Positions 25,601 to 35,185 of a stretch of DNA of 64,000 bases are shown here, one piece after another. Made by a program: the position numbers and the translations under genes. Positions within the stretch are counted from its first letter, which is position 1; each line of letters starts with the position of its first letter. Below the pieces are notes generated by a model. That model worked only from the letters and a program-made list of their open reading frames with translations. It did not search any database and was not told the origin of the DNA. Location: positions 90,093,556-90,157,555 of the forward strand of contig CM049310.1 in the NCBI GenBank assembly GCA_026874595.1, written 5' to 3'. This stretch comes from Sipunculus nudus. Its lineage: Eukaryota; Annelida; Sipuncula; Golfingiida; Sipunculidae.

Positions 25601-27600
25601 GCTCGCCGGATTATTATATGAATTTTGTTATTTCCATGCATTTTATTTCTTAACTCTTTGACTTACACTTCATCCTGTAAAGAGAATTATTAAATTTCTA
25701 ATACCCCTTTCCTCTGTTATGTTCATCTAAGACTTGTAAATGTAAATTTATAGCTGAATGGTCCGTACCAACTGAAGGAAAATATCAGTAGACTTCACAG
25801 ATGTTTGAATATTGTTTGAAATTAAAAAAAAATCTTGTCGTCTTTGTGTCAAGAGGAACCATCGCCTCCAGGTTATCTTTTAACATCAGGGTTTCTTATT
25901 CTTCATATCTTTATGAGCTTAAATTCCTCAATGACTGACGGTATTTTCTTAATAGGCCTTACTTTCATTTTTTCCCCATCTGGATAAATTTTATCCACAC
26001 AAGCATTAAATTCCCCACCCCTATAATTAGCCTTTCTGTCAGTATCAAGTACTATTTTTTTTTTTATTTTATCATGCAGCTTTTGGAATTACTCTACCTG
26101 TTCCATTTCTGTGTTTGGTGCACATATATTTTACCCTTACTAACGTGTAACACTCTTAAATAAAACATTTTGGTAGGATATATCTACCACCAGTTTCAAC
26201 TATTACCTGTTCAAGTTTAAAATCTGCTCTCCCCCAAATCATCACCATAACACCTTGGCTTGGTGATGTACCGTGTAAAAAAATAAACTTGCCCACGCCA
26301 TTGTTTAGACCAATTATTCAAAATTTTTATATCACTGTGAGATTCTTGGAATAAAACCGAATACCATTTTTACAACCCTGTTTACAGAACCAGTTAAATA
26401 TTTCTATTTTTTTTTCATATTGTCTTAAACCTCTGAAATTCAAGGACACAATATTAATGGTATTATCTGAACAATTTGATGATACCTTGTTCCGTTTCCT
26501 TCCTTACCACTGTTGCAATGGCACTTGAGAGACCTTCATTTATTGTGGCATGAATACAGTTACTTGTAACAATAATAAAAAAAGAGCAACAGAATATTCT
26601 TTACATAAATAAACACATTGAGATACAACAGACATTTTTGAATAAAGTTTACCAAGATAGCCTTCGGGCCTACTTGATTTGTATACTATCAAAATATCTT
26701 CACTCTTTTATTAAACATAATAAATAAGGTTTAAATGAAACGATTTGTTATCCCGCAAATTATACAGTTTTTGCGAACATTAAGTTCTTAATAGATAAAC
26801 TCTGGAGAAATAAACAGACACAATAAGTGATGCTAAAGAAAAATATAGTCTCTTGCATTTCTAACTTCAATCAGAATGGTGACAAATAATAAAGAATTTT
26901 ATCTGATACCAATTTATATCCATAAATTGTCACTGATTATATTTCCAGTATTATTAATGATTTAAGAACAGGTTGCTCTATATCTTTATAGTTCACTTGA
27001 ACAATGTTATCTAAATCTTCCTTATTCTTGGCAAAAATCATTTCATCCAATGACCATGCTGCTTTATCCTCTTATCATTTCTAACCCTATTGAATACCTC
27101 CAGCATTTTTTTACAAAGATCATCTACAATAAGAATACCTGTGTTTTTCAGCCCTTCTCTCTTTAATAATTGCCATTCTATCATCTTTGGAACCGAACAA
27201 GCATAGATCTTGGTTTACCAGATTTTTTTCTTTTTAACTCTGTGGGCAGCACCAATTGGGAAAACTGGCAAATCTACTTTAGGTTTTTCTGTTATAAGTT
27301 TATGCACATTGGTTTTACAATTTTCTGCATCATGTCCAGGTAATCCATAATAATAATCAAATCTTCTTATGACCATGGCATTATTGTATAATTTGTAAAG
27401 TTTGAAGTTGCAAAGAATCAAAACTTTTGAAATATTTGGATTCATTAAATTACATAGGAGTGCTGTTCTCAAACATAATAGCCCCACCATTATGGCTCCA
27501 AAATGCACCTGTTCTAGGTACAAGTGTACTCTTTTTGGCAATCTGGTTCCATTCATTTATTTTCAGTGCAAGTGCACTGCCTTTAGCTAATTAATTAGTA
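22640..27600 (-). mobile_element. Degenerate L1/Tx1-like LINE (ORF1 piece, EN, RT, C-terminal)
   Basis: Read on the reverse strand from high to low coordinates. A zinc-knuckle-like YGLPGHDAENC (about 27.3 kb) has its first Cys residues lost. Endonuclease start: INIVSLNFRGLR (about 26.43 kb). EN core: VETGGRYIL (26.2 kb) and VGTDHSAINL (25.75 kb). RT: PLTLDETFNAIKSMQSNK followed by GKDGLSKEF (25.1 kb). The FADD box (24.45 kb) is frameshifted just after. The line continues KLINMFTEYSSLKV (24.4 kb), GLKVPDVESM (23.95 kb), and a C-terminal Cys cluster CDYCLLYQE (about 23.1 kb). Many stops and shifts; inactive. The 3' boundary is uncertain. Confidence 0.85.
27215..27556 (-). pseudogene. ORF1-type open frame of the minus-strand LINE
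   Basis: 113 codons open. The C-terminal half has RRFDYYYGLPGHDAENCKT, matching a CCHC knuckle (C-x2-C-x4-H-x4-C) whose first two Cys are now Tyr or Asp. The N-terminal part looks like RNA-binding ORF1 but is not diagnostic. Confidence 0.6.
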
Positions 27601-27921
27601 GTGAGACCCTCAATATCACCGCGGCAAGACACTAGCAGACCCATCAGGTTTGTAATTTATTGTGTTGCTTGCTTGCCTGGAATATTGGGAGATGTTTATA
27701 TATATAATGAAAAACTTAACAGCTTATTTTTGGCCTGCTTAATCACCTTGTCATGAAATAAATATGTCAGTGTACATATTGGTATGTCAGACTTTAATGA
27801 CAGGAGGCACCAAAGATAAAATTTATCTAGCAGCTCTTCAGACTCTTCCATATTGTCTATTAAGAAAACAAAATATGTTCTATCGGGTTATTAAGTACTT
27901 GTGAGGAAAAAAGCTGCAACC

Positions 27922-28053
27922 ATGTCGTTCAAAGGAGTTAGTGAAAACAGACTTAATGAAATGTTGGATAAACTGAAATATGACTTGACATGTGAATTTA
28001 AAGCTCAGTTAGATGTAGTTTTATGTAGAAAACAAGTGACCCATGGGTCATGA
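27922..28053 (+). pseudogene. LINE ORF1-like N-terminus cut by the HINE-like element
   Basis: Starts MSFKGVSENRLNEMLDKLKY in a good ATG context (ACCATGT). It continues as a charged helix to VLCRK and runs into the repeat element at about 28034. After the element, 31540-31670 reads AKTNRETQEARNYAFSNEQY then SPKSNNL, resembling the EQYSRRNNL motif of coiled-coil ORF1 proteins. I infer one ORF1 split by insertion. Confidence 0.4.
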
Positions 28054-28344
28054 CGCTCAGCTGACTGGGAAGAGATTCGCAAAAGGAAATTTTATCACCA
28101 GAATGGTAGTATATACCCATTCAACTGAAGCATCAAAAAGATTAACCAACAGGCCAAGATTTAGTCTGTATTTATATATCTCAAAAATAGAGAAAAATGT
28201 GTAAACTTTTAAAACTAGAATACGGGTAACCGACAAGTGACTACATGTATCTGCCAAAATCGGATAGTGAGGCATGGATTGAGTGGCAAGGGGAAATAGA
28301 GTGAGGTATGTTGCATATTAGCATGGATGTCTGCAGCCTAAATG

Positions 28345-29165
28345 TGTATGTAGGTTGTGCCACCTACCACAAATCCAGAAATCTGTCCAAGTTGTATACA
28401 CCTGCAAAATTTTAGGCAGAAAAGTCAAACCACTACATGTATATGAGCGATTTTTGCCCATGGCAGACAAACAGACAAACACTGTGCAAAAATCTTTGCA
28501 GGTAACCCCTCCAGTTTTGTGTATGATAAAGACCTATGTGAGATCTAAACACATGCACAATTTTGGCCCAATCGATCAAATGGTTCCTGAGATATGAGCT
28601 TGGATGTGTCCAGCGTTAACTAGAATGTAGGTGGCGCCACCTGTCATAAAATCAAGAAAGCTGTCCACGATGTATAAACCTGCAAAATTTTAGGCAGTTA
28701 TGTCGAACCACTACAGAGTAATGAGTAATTTTAGGCCACGGCAGACTAACAGATAGACGCTGTGCAAACATTTTTACAGGTGGCGCCACCATTTTTTGTG
28801 TATATTACAGAGCTATCAAAGGGCTACATTTGTATAAATTTTATTTCCTGATCGGTCAAACGGTTCCTGAGATATAAGCTTGGATGTCATCAGCGTGAAC
28901 GTGAACGTAGGTGGCGCCACCTGTCATAAAATCAAGAAAGCTATCCTGGATGTATACACATGACAAATTTCAGGTGAATTAGTCAATTCACTGCAGAGAT
29001 ATGAGTGATTTTAACCCAAGGCAGATGAACAGATGGACACTGTGCAAACATGGTTACAGGTGGCGCCACCATTTTTTGTGTATGTTATAAAGCAATCCAA
29101 GGGCTACATTTGTATCAATTTTATTTCCTGATTGGTCAAACGGTTCCCGAGATATGAGGGTTTAT
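28345..29165. repeat. ~280-bp tandem repeat, 3 copies
   Basis: Copies start near 28352 (AGGTTGTGCCACCT), 28627 and 28909 (both AGGTGGCGCCACCT, a perfect 14-bp palindrome). Each has GCCTGAAATTTTGCA-like phrases, GGCAGACAAACAGA and GGTTCCTGAGATATGAGCTT. Confidence 0.9.
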
Positions 29166-29355
29166 GAGTGGAAACAGACCCACAAATGGACACTGGATAG
29201 AGAGGAAAGGTCAGAGGTCAATGCAAATTGGTTAGGCACCAGTTCACATGTGACCCGATAATAGGTGTAAGTTTGGGAAAAATCGGTCCATTAGTCTCCG
29301 AGGAGCTCTCTGGAAACGAACGCCGCCACGGCGGAGGAACTCGGTCAAAAACATA

Positions 29356-29385
29356 GTATCCGCAAAGCTTCGTTTTGGCGGATAC
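29356..29385. repeat. Hairpin GTATCCGC...GCGGATAC between the two tandem families
   Basis: 8-bp perfect arms (29356-29363, 29378-29385) with AAAGCTTCGTTTTG in the loop. It sits exactly between the 280-bp and 340-bp arrays and could be the end of one element. Confidence 0.7.
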
Positions 29386-29392
29386 AAAAATA

Positions 29393-31370
29393 CAGGTGGC
29401 TCCACCAGTCTGCAGAAACTAATAAAAACTCTTAATGGTCAATATCCATGCAAAAAATCATGGTGATCTCTGCATTAGTTGTTCAGATACTTCAGTTTTT
29501 GTATCAAATTGTCCATTATTCTGAGGGATACTTCGGAGTCCTATAGCTTGAAGGATATGGGTAACAGAGACCTAATTTCAAGTTTCCACAGGCACCTTTC
29601 ATGGGCCTCCTTGCATGACAAGAATGAAGATTCTAGGTCCAGTTGTTGCGATTTGTACCCTGTTGACAGATAACCACATCTTTAAAGGTCTCAAAAAAAA
29701 AGAAAAAAATTCGTAAAAATTTGAAAAAAAATAGAGGTGGCACACCCAGTCTGCAGAAACTGATGGAACAGCTCATGATCAATATGTATGCCGAAAATCA
29801 TGACCATCAGTGTTGTAGTTATTGAAATACTGCAGTTTTTGTAATAAATTTTCCATTATTCATGGGTGGGGGGGGGGGGGGTATTTTGGACCCATACAGC
29901 TTAAAGAATATGGGTAACAGAGACCTAATTTCAAGTTTCCATGGAGACTTTTCATGGGTCTCCCTGTGTGTCAAGAATGAAGATTCTTGGTCCAGTTTTT
30001 ATGATTTGTGCCCTGTTAACAGATGTTCATATCTTTAAAGGTCTCAAAAATACAGAAAAATTTCGTAAAAAAAAAACGAACAAATACAGGTGGTGCCACC
30101 AGTCTGCAGAAACTTATGAAACACTCCATGATCAATATCCATGCAAACAATTATGGTTATCTCTGCATTAGTTGTTCAGATACTTTAGCTTTTGTATCAA
30201 ATTTTCCATTATTCTGAGCTGTACTTTGGAGTGCCATAGCTCAAAGGATATGGGTAACAGAGACCAAATTTCAGGTTTCAATGGAGACTTATCATCGGTC
30301 TCCCTGTGTGTCAAGAACGAAGATTCTAGGTCCAGTCGTTACGATTTGTACCCTGTTGACAGATAACTACATCCTTAAAGGTCTCAAAAATGGAGAAAAC
30401 AATTCGTGAACATTGAAAAATACAGGTGGCGCCACCAGTCTGCACAAACTGATGAAACATCTCATGATCAATATGTATGTCGAAAATCATGACCATCAGT
30501 GATGTAGTTATTGAGATATTGAAGTTTTTGTATGAAATTTTTGACTATTCTGGGGGGTAATTTTGGGCCCCATAGCTCGAAGGATATGGGTAACAGAGAC
30601 CTTATTTCTGGTTTCCATGGAGACTTTTCATAGGTCTCTCAGTGTGTCGAAAATGAAGATTCTAGGTCCAGTCGTTACGATTTGTGCCACGCTAACAGAT
30701 GACAGCATCCTCAAAGGTCTCAAAAATAGAGGAAAAAATCGTAAAAAATCAAACAGTACACGTCGCGCCACCAGTCTGCAGGAACTGATCGAACATCTCA
30801 TGATCAATATGTATGCCAAAAATGAAGACCATCAGTGATGTAGTTATTGAGATATTGAAGTTTTTGTATGAAATTTTTTACTATTCTGGGGGGTACCTTG
30901 GGGCCCGATAGCTCAAAGGATATGGGTAACAGAGACCTAATTTCTGGTTTACAAGGAGATTTTTCATGGACCTCTCAGTGTGTCAAGAATTAAGATTCTA
31001 AGTCCAGTCTTTATGATTTGTGCCTTGTTAACAGATGTTCACATTTTTAAAGGTCTCAAAAATAGAGAAAAAAATTCGTAAAAAATCGAAAAATACAGGT
31101 GGCGCCACCAGTCTGCAGGAAGTGATGTAACATCTCATGGTCAATATGTATGCCAAAAATCATGACCATCAGTCAAGTAGTTAATGAGATATTGAAGTTT
31201 TTGTATGAAATTTTTTACTTTTCTGGGGGGTACTTTGGGGCCACATAGCTCGAAGGATATGGGTAACAGAGACCTAATTTCTGGTTTCCAAGGAGATTTT
31301 TTATGGACCTCTCAGAATCCCAAGTTACAAGGTTCTAGGTCCAGCGGTTACGATTTGTGCCTGGTTAACG
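29393..31370. repeat. ~340-bp tandem repeat, 6 copies
   Basis: Units begin at the CCACCAGTCTGCAG phrase near 29396, 29734, 30088, 30424, 30752 and 31098. Each contains AAGGATATGGGTAACAGAGACC and TTCTAGGTCCAG. Most open with a GGTGGCGCCACC palindrome, shared with the 280-bp family. Open frames inside are repeat translations. A G-run lies at about 29867. Confidence 0.92.
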
Positions 31371-31425
31371 GACGGACAGACGGACAGACGGACAGACGGA
31401 CAGACAGACAGACGGACGACGGACA
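31369..31425. repeat. GACGGACA octamer microsatellite
   Basis: Runs of GGACAGAC(G/A) close to the right end of the composite, as in other elements of this type. Confidence 0.9.
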
Positions 31426-31819
31426 AAGAGTGATCGCTATAGCTCAGATGACTTTCAGTCAGCTGAGCTAAAAATGGTATGACGTGGAAAGCTGGAATAA
31501 AAAAACAAAACGAGTCACTCTAAGCACGTGTTATAATTAGAGCAAGACTATGCCAATCTAAAATAGAATATGCAAAAACAAATAGGGAAACTCAAGAGGC
31601 AAGAAATTATGCCTTTAGTAATGAGCAGTACTCCCCAAAATCAAACAATCTGTTTATGTCGACACAAATAAAGCTTTGACAAAATACAAAGCCAAGTGTG
31701 TTCGTTTTAAAGTTTCAGCTTTTTGTGAACTTAAAGTAAATATTAGTTAGGGAGGAATTTACTGAGAAGTTTAATTTTGATATGTATAATAGTGTTTGGT
31801 TCAGCTGATAGTGAGGCAA

Positions 31820-32170
31820 CCGTGTTTTAGCACTCCCTTCGTCGTCGTCCATCTGGGCGTCGGTCCGGTATGGTCTCAAATCGTAACCGTTAAGTCTAGA
31901 AAATTTTGACTGTATATCCTACAGGGTCCTAGGTTATATATTTGGAAACCTAACTATACGTCATGGTGATCTATATTCTGCGGAGTCTGGTGAAAAAAAT
32001 GATTTTAGCACCCTTAACCCCAGGTAGAAAGAAAAGTTATATGTTGGGCCTTAAATCTTCTGACTATATCACTATACTCTGCTATGGTTTTGAGTATAGA
32101 AATTACGGAAAGTCAGAAAGGGCACACAACTGTTAGACCTAGAACCTTCTAGTGTAACATCCAGGGAGAA
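31820..32170. repeat. Dispersed repeat copy (partner at 8035-8290)
   Basis: Carries GGAAACCTAACTATACGTCA, TGGTGATCTATATTCTG and TTAGACCTAGAACCTTCTA, each with a counterpart at 8.0-8.3 kb. Confidence 0.5.
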
Positions 32171-32534
32171 CTTGGCCAAGTCTCCTTTGAATTTTGAAAT
32201 AAGGCACTGCCCGCGCGATAAAAGTTACCTCTGTCTCGTGCCCTTGTAAAAAGGCTTACCTTACTAAGTGACGCACCGAGTTGCCTTCGGTTTAACCTGG
32301 CATAATATAGATGGTGTGCTTTTTGACGGTGCAAACTTCGTATCGGCACTCAGGCACACTGCAAAACACAGGGAACGGCTAAATAACAAAAAGTGTATAT
32401 CAAAGTAAATAAAAGCACAGAATCCAAAACCACCTACTCGATAGGGTCATAGCCTGTTACGCCTTACACCATATTAAATACGCTGATTGCACACTAAACA
32501 ATATCTTTTAAATTCACAGAGTCTTGTTTAACAG

Positions 32535-32800
32535 TCTCTATACCTCTGGGCATTCTAAACTGGCAATACTGGACCACAATAGGCGGCACTTGACCTCAAC
32601 TGGCGGCACTTGAAACCGACTTGCCGCACCTCCCTGGACACCTGCTCGAAGCACCTGTCTGGACACCGGCTGGCAGGATTTCCCTTGAAACCGGCTTGCA
32701 ATATCTCTCGGGACACCAACACCATCTTCCCTCCTAGGAGAGCTGGCTAGCTGCTTCTGGACTCTGCAAGCTCCCAAACCCGTGTGTCCACACTCAGTAT
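32535..32800. repeat. Diverged ~30-bp minisatellite
   Basis: CTGGCGGCACTTGA, CTTGCCGCACCTCCCTGGACAC, CCGGCTTGCAATATCTCTCGGGACAC and similar phrases follow each other. The minus-strand frame at 32538-32804 is a translation of these repeats. Confidence 0.6.
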
Positions 32801-32919
32801 GCAACTCTCATTAGATACAAAACTACCCTTAACATTCCAGGGCCATACCTCCGAGGAACCCCCGAAAGGGCCACTGATGTGTGAGTAAAATACAGCCGCT
32901 GGGCGTGAAAAGTCTCACC

Positions 32920-33000
32920 ACTTCGTTCAGGATTCAAACTCATGAACTCCCGACTTTTAGTCTTGTGCTCTACCCCTGAGCCACATACACCGGTTTACTT
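32920..33000 (-). mobile_element. tRNA-headed SINE fragment
   Basis: The reverse strand reads TATGTGGCTCAGGGGTAGAG (A box), an anticodon-like GACTAAAAGTC stem, and GAGTTTGAATCCTG (B box) at tRNA spacing. Stems are imperfect, so it is a SINE head rather than a tRNA gene. Confidence 0.55.
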
Positions 33001-33019
33001 TTTTTCATTTTTATCCCTC

Positions 33020-33265
33020 TCCATGGTTGACCGAATATGTCTCTGTATGAGTAGCCATTTTTTTTATCCTGAGTGTTGTAACTCCAATTAGCAAGTGTAA
33101 ACTGTGGCTCACATCTGACCTATGTCGTTTACGGTGATAAGCCAATTTGAAATGCTGTGCTGATTAGATATACTCGTATCCACAGACAGGGGGGACTACA
33201 CGCACAATTTTTTATAAGGTAGATAGAAGTATACGCACCCTAAAATGTGAGCATGGTGGAGATAT
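33020..33265. repeat. Dispersed repeat copy (partner at 9205-9470)
   Basis: Same ordered landmarks as the 9.2-kb copy: ATGTCTCTGTATGAGTAG, GATAAGCCAATTTGAAATGC, AGGTAGATAGAAGTATAC. Confidence 0.65.
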
Positions 33266-33764
33266 TTAGAAAAAAAAAAATCTTTTTTTAATTGAAAGAA
33301 GCTTAATGCCCCTGTACGTGACCTCTGAAAGTTGTGAATTAATGCAAAAAATTGAAATCATTATGAAGCCGCCCTTGTACGAATAAGAGGCTTATAGGGA
33401 TTGATGAGTTTATTACTATATCAATATTTGGGTCACATTGTTCGTAGGTGGACTTTCTCAGGATTCGCAATATTCGCAAGATTCTCTCTGTTTTTTCCCC
33501 TTCTGTCCGTGTTGGTGCTAGATATCTCATGTGACTGATTGTCAAAAATGACTTTGGTTAAAATATAAGTCTGGGGTGACATATTTGCACCTGACATTTA
33601 CTTTGGACTATGACCGAATTGACATGGTCATATACTCCATGGCTGATTCCCAATTATCGTTTTGTTATGGGCGTCAAGGAGGAGCCGTTTGCAAATATCT
33701 AGAAATACCGCGCTCCACACGCAACCAACTCTCACAGATGTGTCACATGCAGCGGTTAAATAGT

Positions 33765-34492
33765 GATCATTCTGTGAATCTCTCTTCCTCTCCCTAACTC
33801 TCTCTCTCTCTTTCTTTCCCCCACTCAGAGATGTTAAATTCTTAGGTTACATGGTGAATATTCTGTGATATCTTCGTGATCTCTCTTCCTCTCTCTCTCT
33901 CTCTCTTTCTTTCCCCCACTCAGAGATATTAAATTCTGAGGTTATATGGTGATTATTCTTCGATATTATCATGATCATTCTCTCCCTTGCGCCCTCTGAT
34001 TGATGTCACATGCTGAGGTCACACGGTGATCATTCTGCGATATCTTCGTGATCACTCTCTCACACACAGGAATGTCCCATGCTGAGGTTAAATTGTGAAT
34101 ATTCTGTGATGTCTTTGTGATCTCTCTCCCTGTCTCTAACTCTGTCTCTTTCTTTCCCCCACTCAGAGATGTCAAATTCTTTTAGCATCTAAGATGCTGC
34201 GGTTACATAGTGATCATTCTGTGAAATCATCGTGATCTCCGTCTCTCCCTCTCTCTCTCTCTCTTTTGCGCGCGCGCTCTCACAATGTTGTTACATGCTG
34301 AGGTAACACGGTGATCTGTCTGTGATACCTTCGTGATCTCATTCTCTCTCTCTTTCTCTCTCTCCCTAACTTTAAGATGTCAAATTCTGAGGTTATATGG
34401 GGATCATTCTGTTATGTCATCGTGATCTCTCCCGCTCTCACAGTGATGTCACATGCTGAGGTCACACGGTGATCGATCTGTGATATCATCAT

Positions 34493-34543
<51 letters not shown>

Positions 34544-34754
34544 GGAATGTCCCATGCTGAGGTTACATGGTGATTATTCTGTGATATCTTCATGATCTCT
34601 CTCTACCTTTCTCTCTCTCCCCTCATTCAGACATGTAAAATTCTGAGGTTATATGGTAATCGTTCTGTGATATCATCGTCATGTATGCCTCTCTCACTCC
34701 CACAGATATGTCACATGCTGCGGTTAAGTAGTGATCATTCTGTGAAATCATCGT

Positions 34755-34808
<54 letters not shown>

Positions 34809-35185
34809 AGATGACACATGCTCAATTTACATGGTCAACACTCTGTGATATCACCGTGATCTCTAACTCGCTCTCACAAAGATGTCACATGCTGAGGTTA
34901 CACTGTGATCATTCTGTGATACCATCGTTATCTCCCCCCCCCCCCCTCTCCCCTCACTCAGACATGTCAAAATCTGAGGTTAAATGGTAATCGTTCTGTG
35001 ATATCCTCATGATATATGTCTCTCTCACTCTCACAGACATGTCACATGCTGATGTCACATTGTGATCATTCTGTGATATTACCACGATCTCTCCCTTGCT
35101 CTAAGAATGATGTTGCATGCTGTGGTCACACAGTAATGATTATGTGATATGAATGTGATCTTTCGCCGTATCTCTCTCTCACCTA
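33765..35185. repeat. Satellite array with CT-tract spacers
   Basis: About 13 monomers of variable length (roughly 90-130 bp): GATGTCACATGCTGAGGTTA, CACGGTGATCATTCTGTGAT, ATCATCGTGATCTCTC, then (CT)n. Length varies mainly in the CT tracts; the longest are 34495-34540 and 34756-34806. Half-dyads such as GTGATATCA recall the 17.6-kb satellite. A C-run lies at about 34935. Confidence 0.9.

Larger units (their letters stand above)
28034..31475 (+). mobile_element. Pearl/Helentron-like (HINE) non-autonomous composite
   Basis: Subterminal inverted repeats GCTCAGCTGACT (28055-28066) and AGTCAGCTGAGC (31457-31468) are exact complements. Between them lie a ~280-bp tandem family (3 copies), a ~340-bp tandem family (6 copies) and a GACGGACA microsatellite near the right end. 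Bivalve pearl/HINE elements have this order: left end, tandem core, microsatellite, right end. No transposase is encoded. Two tandem families and an internal hairpin (29356-29385) suggest two elements fused or nested. Confidence 0.7.

Noticed and set aside
34623-34817. Arg-Glu-rich minus-strand frame
   Set aside because: It is the translated CT/GA microsatellite of the satellite array.
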